A stretch of DNA of 10,803 nucleotides. Source: Dehalococcoidia bacterium. GTDB lineage: Bacteria > Chloroflexota > Dehalococcoidia > Tepidiformales > Tepidiformaceae. The notes beneath the pieces are model-generated. The model searched no databases. It saw only the letters and a program-made list of their open reading frames with translations, and was not told where the DNA came from. Positions 9,417 to 10,803 of the stretch are shown here, in pieces; position 1 is the stretch's first letter, and the number at the start of each line of letters is the position of its first letter. A program made the translations under genes and the position numbers. The stretch spans positions 1-10,803 of the forward strand of contig JALOAP010000066.1 in NCBI GenBank assembly GCA_023228745.1, written 5' to 3'.

Positions 9417-9994
9417 AATTTAAAATCAAGCATAGGTTCAGCGGCGAAGTGTTGTTTTCGATGGAAACCGAATCTATAAAATTATGCGTCGAGGCGGCGG
9501 TAAAAAGCGGGGCGAACCTGAGCTGGGCGAACCTGAGCTGGGCGAACCCGAGCTGGGCGAACCTGAGCGGGGCAAATCTGAGCGGGGCGAACCTGAGCGG
9601 GGCAAATCTGAGCGGGGCGAACCTGAGCGGGGCGAAAAAACTTGTCAAAATTATGGGCGTTGAGCCGGGAAACACCTACTGGAAACGTTTTGAGACCGGC
9701 CTAAACAATAATGGCTATCAATACCATGTCGGCCTAAATGTCCTCCGTGATGATGAAAAATATGCCGATGATGAGCGGGTTGTTTGCGGCTATCCGGGGT
9801 TCCACTTCGCCAGCCGGAGCTGGTGCGAGGTCAACTATCCGACCAGGCCATTGGAGGCGCGAATCCGTATCCCGCTGGATGCAATAATCTGCGAGCCGTG
9901 GGCGACGGATGGCAAGGCATCGGCAGACAAGATTGAGATATTGCAGGTGTTCGATGTCAAGACGGGCGAGGACGTGACGGAGAAATACCGATGA
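9413..9994 (+). CDS. Pentapeptide-repeat protein with C-terminal phage domain
   Basis: A 193-residue protein in three parts. Residues 1-33 are a short basic and beta-like lead (MKFKIKHRFSGEVLF). Residues 34-73 are eight pentapeptide repeats of the ANLSG/ANLSW type, predicted to form a two-coil right-handed beta helix. Residues about 83-193 are a compact domain with YWKRFETGLNNNGYQYHVGL, a CGYPGFHFASR segment and VFDVKTGEDVTEKYR at the end. I have seen similar pentapeptide-plus-this-domain proteins in phages but cannot assign a function. Pentapeptide proteins can mimic DNA (for example Qnr), but eight repeats are few for that. The repeat region is encoded by near-identical 15-bp units, unlike the rest of the gene. 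The start is coupled by ATGA. Confidence 0.75.
   Translation: MKFKIKHRFSGEVLFSMETESIKLCVEAAVKSGANLSWANLSWANPSWANLSGANLSGANLSGANLSGANLSGAKKLVKIMGVEPGNTYWKRFETGLNNNGYQYHVGLNVLRDDEKYADDERVVCGYPGFHFASRSWCEVNYPTRPLEARIRIPLDAIICEPWATDGKASADKIEILQVFDVKTGEDVTEKYR
9512..9631 (+). repeat. Eight 15-bp coding repeats
   Basis: Eight head-to-tail 15-bp units encode ANLSW or ANLSG. Units 1-3 end TGG; units 4-8 end GGG. Units 5 and 7 share a GCAAAT variant and alternate with GCGAAC units, forming a 30-bp higher-order repeat. The near identity at silent positions shows recent expansion. Confidence 0.9.
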
Positions 9995-10236
9995 GAGACC
10001 GCTACTGGATGATCGGGAATGCCGTTGATACCATCCTGGAATCGCGTGGCAGAGAGAGGGCTTTGGAGAGAATAGACGAGGCACAGGACAATCTCGCCTA
10101 TCTGCAAGCAAGGCGGCAATACCACATGACGTATGACAAGGCCGATGCTCTGGAGTCGGAGATAAACGATGCACAAAGGGAACTGGATCGGGCGAAACAG
10201 GCGCTTGTTGAGGATTATGGGGAGGTGGGGCCATGA
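9991..10236 (+). CDS. Coiled-coil hypothetical protein
   Basis: An 81-residue charged, helical protein. The stretch from about residue 15 to 75 is rich in Glu, Arg, Ala and Leu at heptad-like spacing (RALERIDEAQDNLAYLQAR, then ALESEINDAQRELDRAKQAL), predicting a helical hairpin or coiled coil. GGAG lies 8 bases before the ATG, and the start overlaps the pentapeptide gene stop as ATGA. It ends by ATGA overlap with the next gene. No family is recognised. Confidence 0.7.
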   Translation: MRDRYWMIGNAVDTILESRGRERALERIDEAQDNLAYLQARRQYHMTYDKADALESEINDAQRELDRAKQALVEDYGEVGP

Positions 10237-10406
10237 GCATCAAGTATAGGATCATCAGGGGGGTGATAGCGTGGATCAATCGGGTTGATCCCTACATCCT
10301 GCGGGAGCTGGTAGTGCCGGAGGGGGCGCACATCCACCGGAACCCTAAGAAGAGGAAGGCGAAAGCAGAAAGGCAAGAAAATGAACGAGGGTCCGCAGTG
10401 GCTTGA
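10233..10406 (+). CDS. Basic hypothetical small protein
   Basis: A 57-residue protein with a hydrophobic/amphipathic first half (YRIIRGVIAWINRVDPYILREL) and a strongly basic second half (HRNPKKRKAKAERQENERG). It is coupled to the preceding gene by ATGA, with GGGGAGGTGGGG just upstream as ribosome binding site. It overlaps the exonuclease start by 26 bp in another frame. No domain is recognised. Its position directly before a recombination exonuclease hints at a role in that module, by inference. Confidence 0.6.
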   Translation: MSIKYRIIRGVIAWINRVDPYILRELVVPEGAHIHRNPKKRKAKAERQENERGSAVA

Positions 10407-10803
10407 AGAGCGACGGAAAGGGATCGGCGGGAGTGACATTGCCGCCGTCATGGGGCTGTCACCGTGGAAGACGGCATATCAGGTTTACCAGGAAAAAAGG
10501 AAGGAGGTTGCGAATTGGGAAGGGAATGAAGCTACAGACTGGGGCAAGCGCATGGAGCCTGCAATCCGCCAATGGTATTCCGATCAGACAGGCCGCCCCG
10601 TGCGAGTCCCGGATAAGATCATCACGCATTCAAGGTATCCCTTCATGCTGGCGTCGTTGGACGGCTTTACGGACGATCCTCTCCGGGGGCTGGAGATCAA
10701 GACGGCCCGCAGCGTGAAGGGATGGGGCGAACCAGGAACAAACGAGATCCCCGATTACTACATCCTCCAGGTTCAGCATTACATGACGGTGACGGCGTTC
10801 CCG
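10381..10803 (+). CDS. YqaJ-type viral recombinase/alkaline exonuclease, partial
   Basis: The first 141 residues are present and the frame is open at the window edge. RRKGIGGSDIAAVMGLSPW (about 11-29) is the N-terminal signature of the YqaJ/lambda-exonuclease fold. WGKRMEPAIRQWY carries the conserved Glu, SLDG has the metal-binding Asp (94), and EIKTA (105-109) supplies the ExK catalytic pair; LQVQHYM (129-135) is the final conserved helix. The enzyme should digest one strand of DNA ends 5' to 3' for single-strand annealing recombination. A partner annealing protein (Beta/RecT-like) would be expected nearby and is not in the window. The ribosome binding site is AAAGG, about 7 bases upstream. 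Confidence 0.92.
   Translation, partial: MNEGPQWLEERRKGIGGSDIAAVMGLSPWKTAYQVYQEKRKEVANWEGNEATDWGKRMEPAIRQWYSDQTGRPVRVPDKIITHSRYPFMLASLDGFTDDPLRGLEIKTARSVKGWGEPGTNEIPDYYILQVQHYMTVTAFP

Noticed and set aside
9512..9631. CRISPR-like array
   Set aside because: Units are contiguous 15-mers with no spacers and are explained by in-frame pentapeptide coding.
9394..9675. Minus-strand frame translating to repeated FAPLR units
   Set aside because: It is only the complement of the 15-bp pentapeptide-coding repeats.
9734..10279. 181-codon minus-strand frame at the right side
   Set aside because: It is antisense to the coupled pentapeptide and coiled-coil genes and has no ribosome binding site.

Overview
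The window looks like part of a tailed, probably temperate, double-stranded DNA phage or an integrated prophage. The best evidence is a lambda-O-type replication initiator with its origin inside the gene, a YqaJ-type alkaline exonuclease, an ArdC-like antirestriction protein, an HNH nuclease, and a divergent-promoter switch beside a small HTH gene. Genes are short, tightly packed and mostly coupled by ATGA, TAATG or TGATG overlaps. Ribosome binding sites are strong (GGAGG). Base composition is moderate. I see no tRNA, rRNA, integrase or structural gene, and the host cannot be named from the sequence.

Layout, left to right. (1) 1-302 has no convincing gene: it is C-rich, with a four-tract G-quadruplex motif on the minus strand, then an AT-rich stretch followed by DnaA-box-like sites. 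(2) 303-1121 on the minus strand carries a zinc-ribbon protein and an HTH protein resembling small terminase subunits. (3) 1122-1486 is a divergent control region with a palindrome over a consensus -35, a perfect 20-bp tandem repeat and a hairpin. (4) 1487-3536 on the plus strand is an operon: ArdC-like protein, two ribbon-helix-helix proteins, three small unknown proteins and a 25-residue membrane peptide. It ends in a strong intrinsic terminator at 3566-3593.

(5) 3559-8669 on the minus strand is a long early-type operon read leftward. From its promoter it encodes a 58-residue HTH protein on an apparently leaderless transcript, a double zinc-knuckle protein, an HNH nuclease, a coiled-coil protein, a membrane protein, small Cys-rich proteins, a minimal HELLH metallopeptidase, two calcineurin-like phosphoesterases, and the replication initiator. 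The initiator gene contains six iterons, a 15-bp-periodic A-rich candidate unwinding element and a GC palindrome, in the same order as lambda ori. No helicase loader follows it in the window.

(6) 8670-8757 holds back-to-back promoters. (7) 8758 to the end, on the plus strand, is a rightward operon: a 42-residue Cys-rich peptide, a hairpin, two overlapping single-pass membrane proteins sharing a 21-bp duplication, a pentapeptide-repeat protein with a young DNA repeat array, a coiled-coil protein, a basic small protein, and the YqaJ exonuclease cut off by the window edge.

Inferred working model: the small HTH protein sets the balance between leftward (replication) and rightward (recombination) transcription. 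The O-like protein opens the origin within its own gene. ArdC and other small early proteins probably modulate host defence and regulation.
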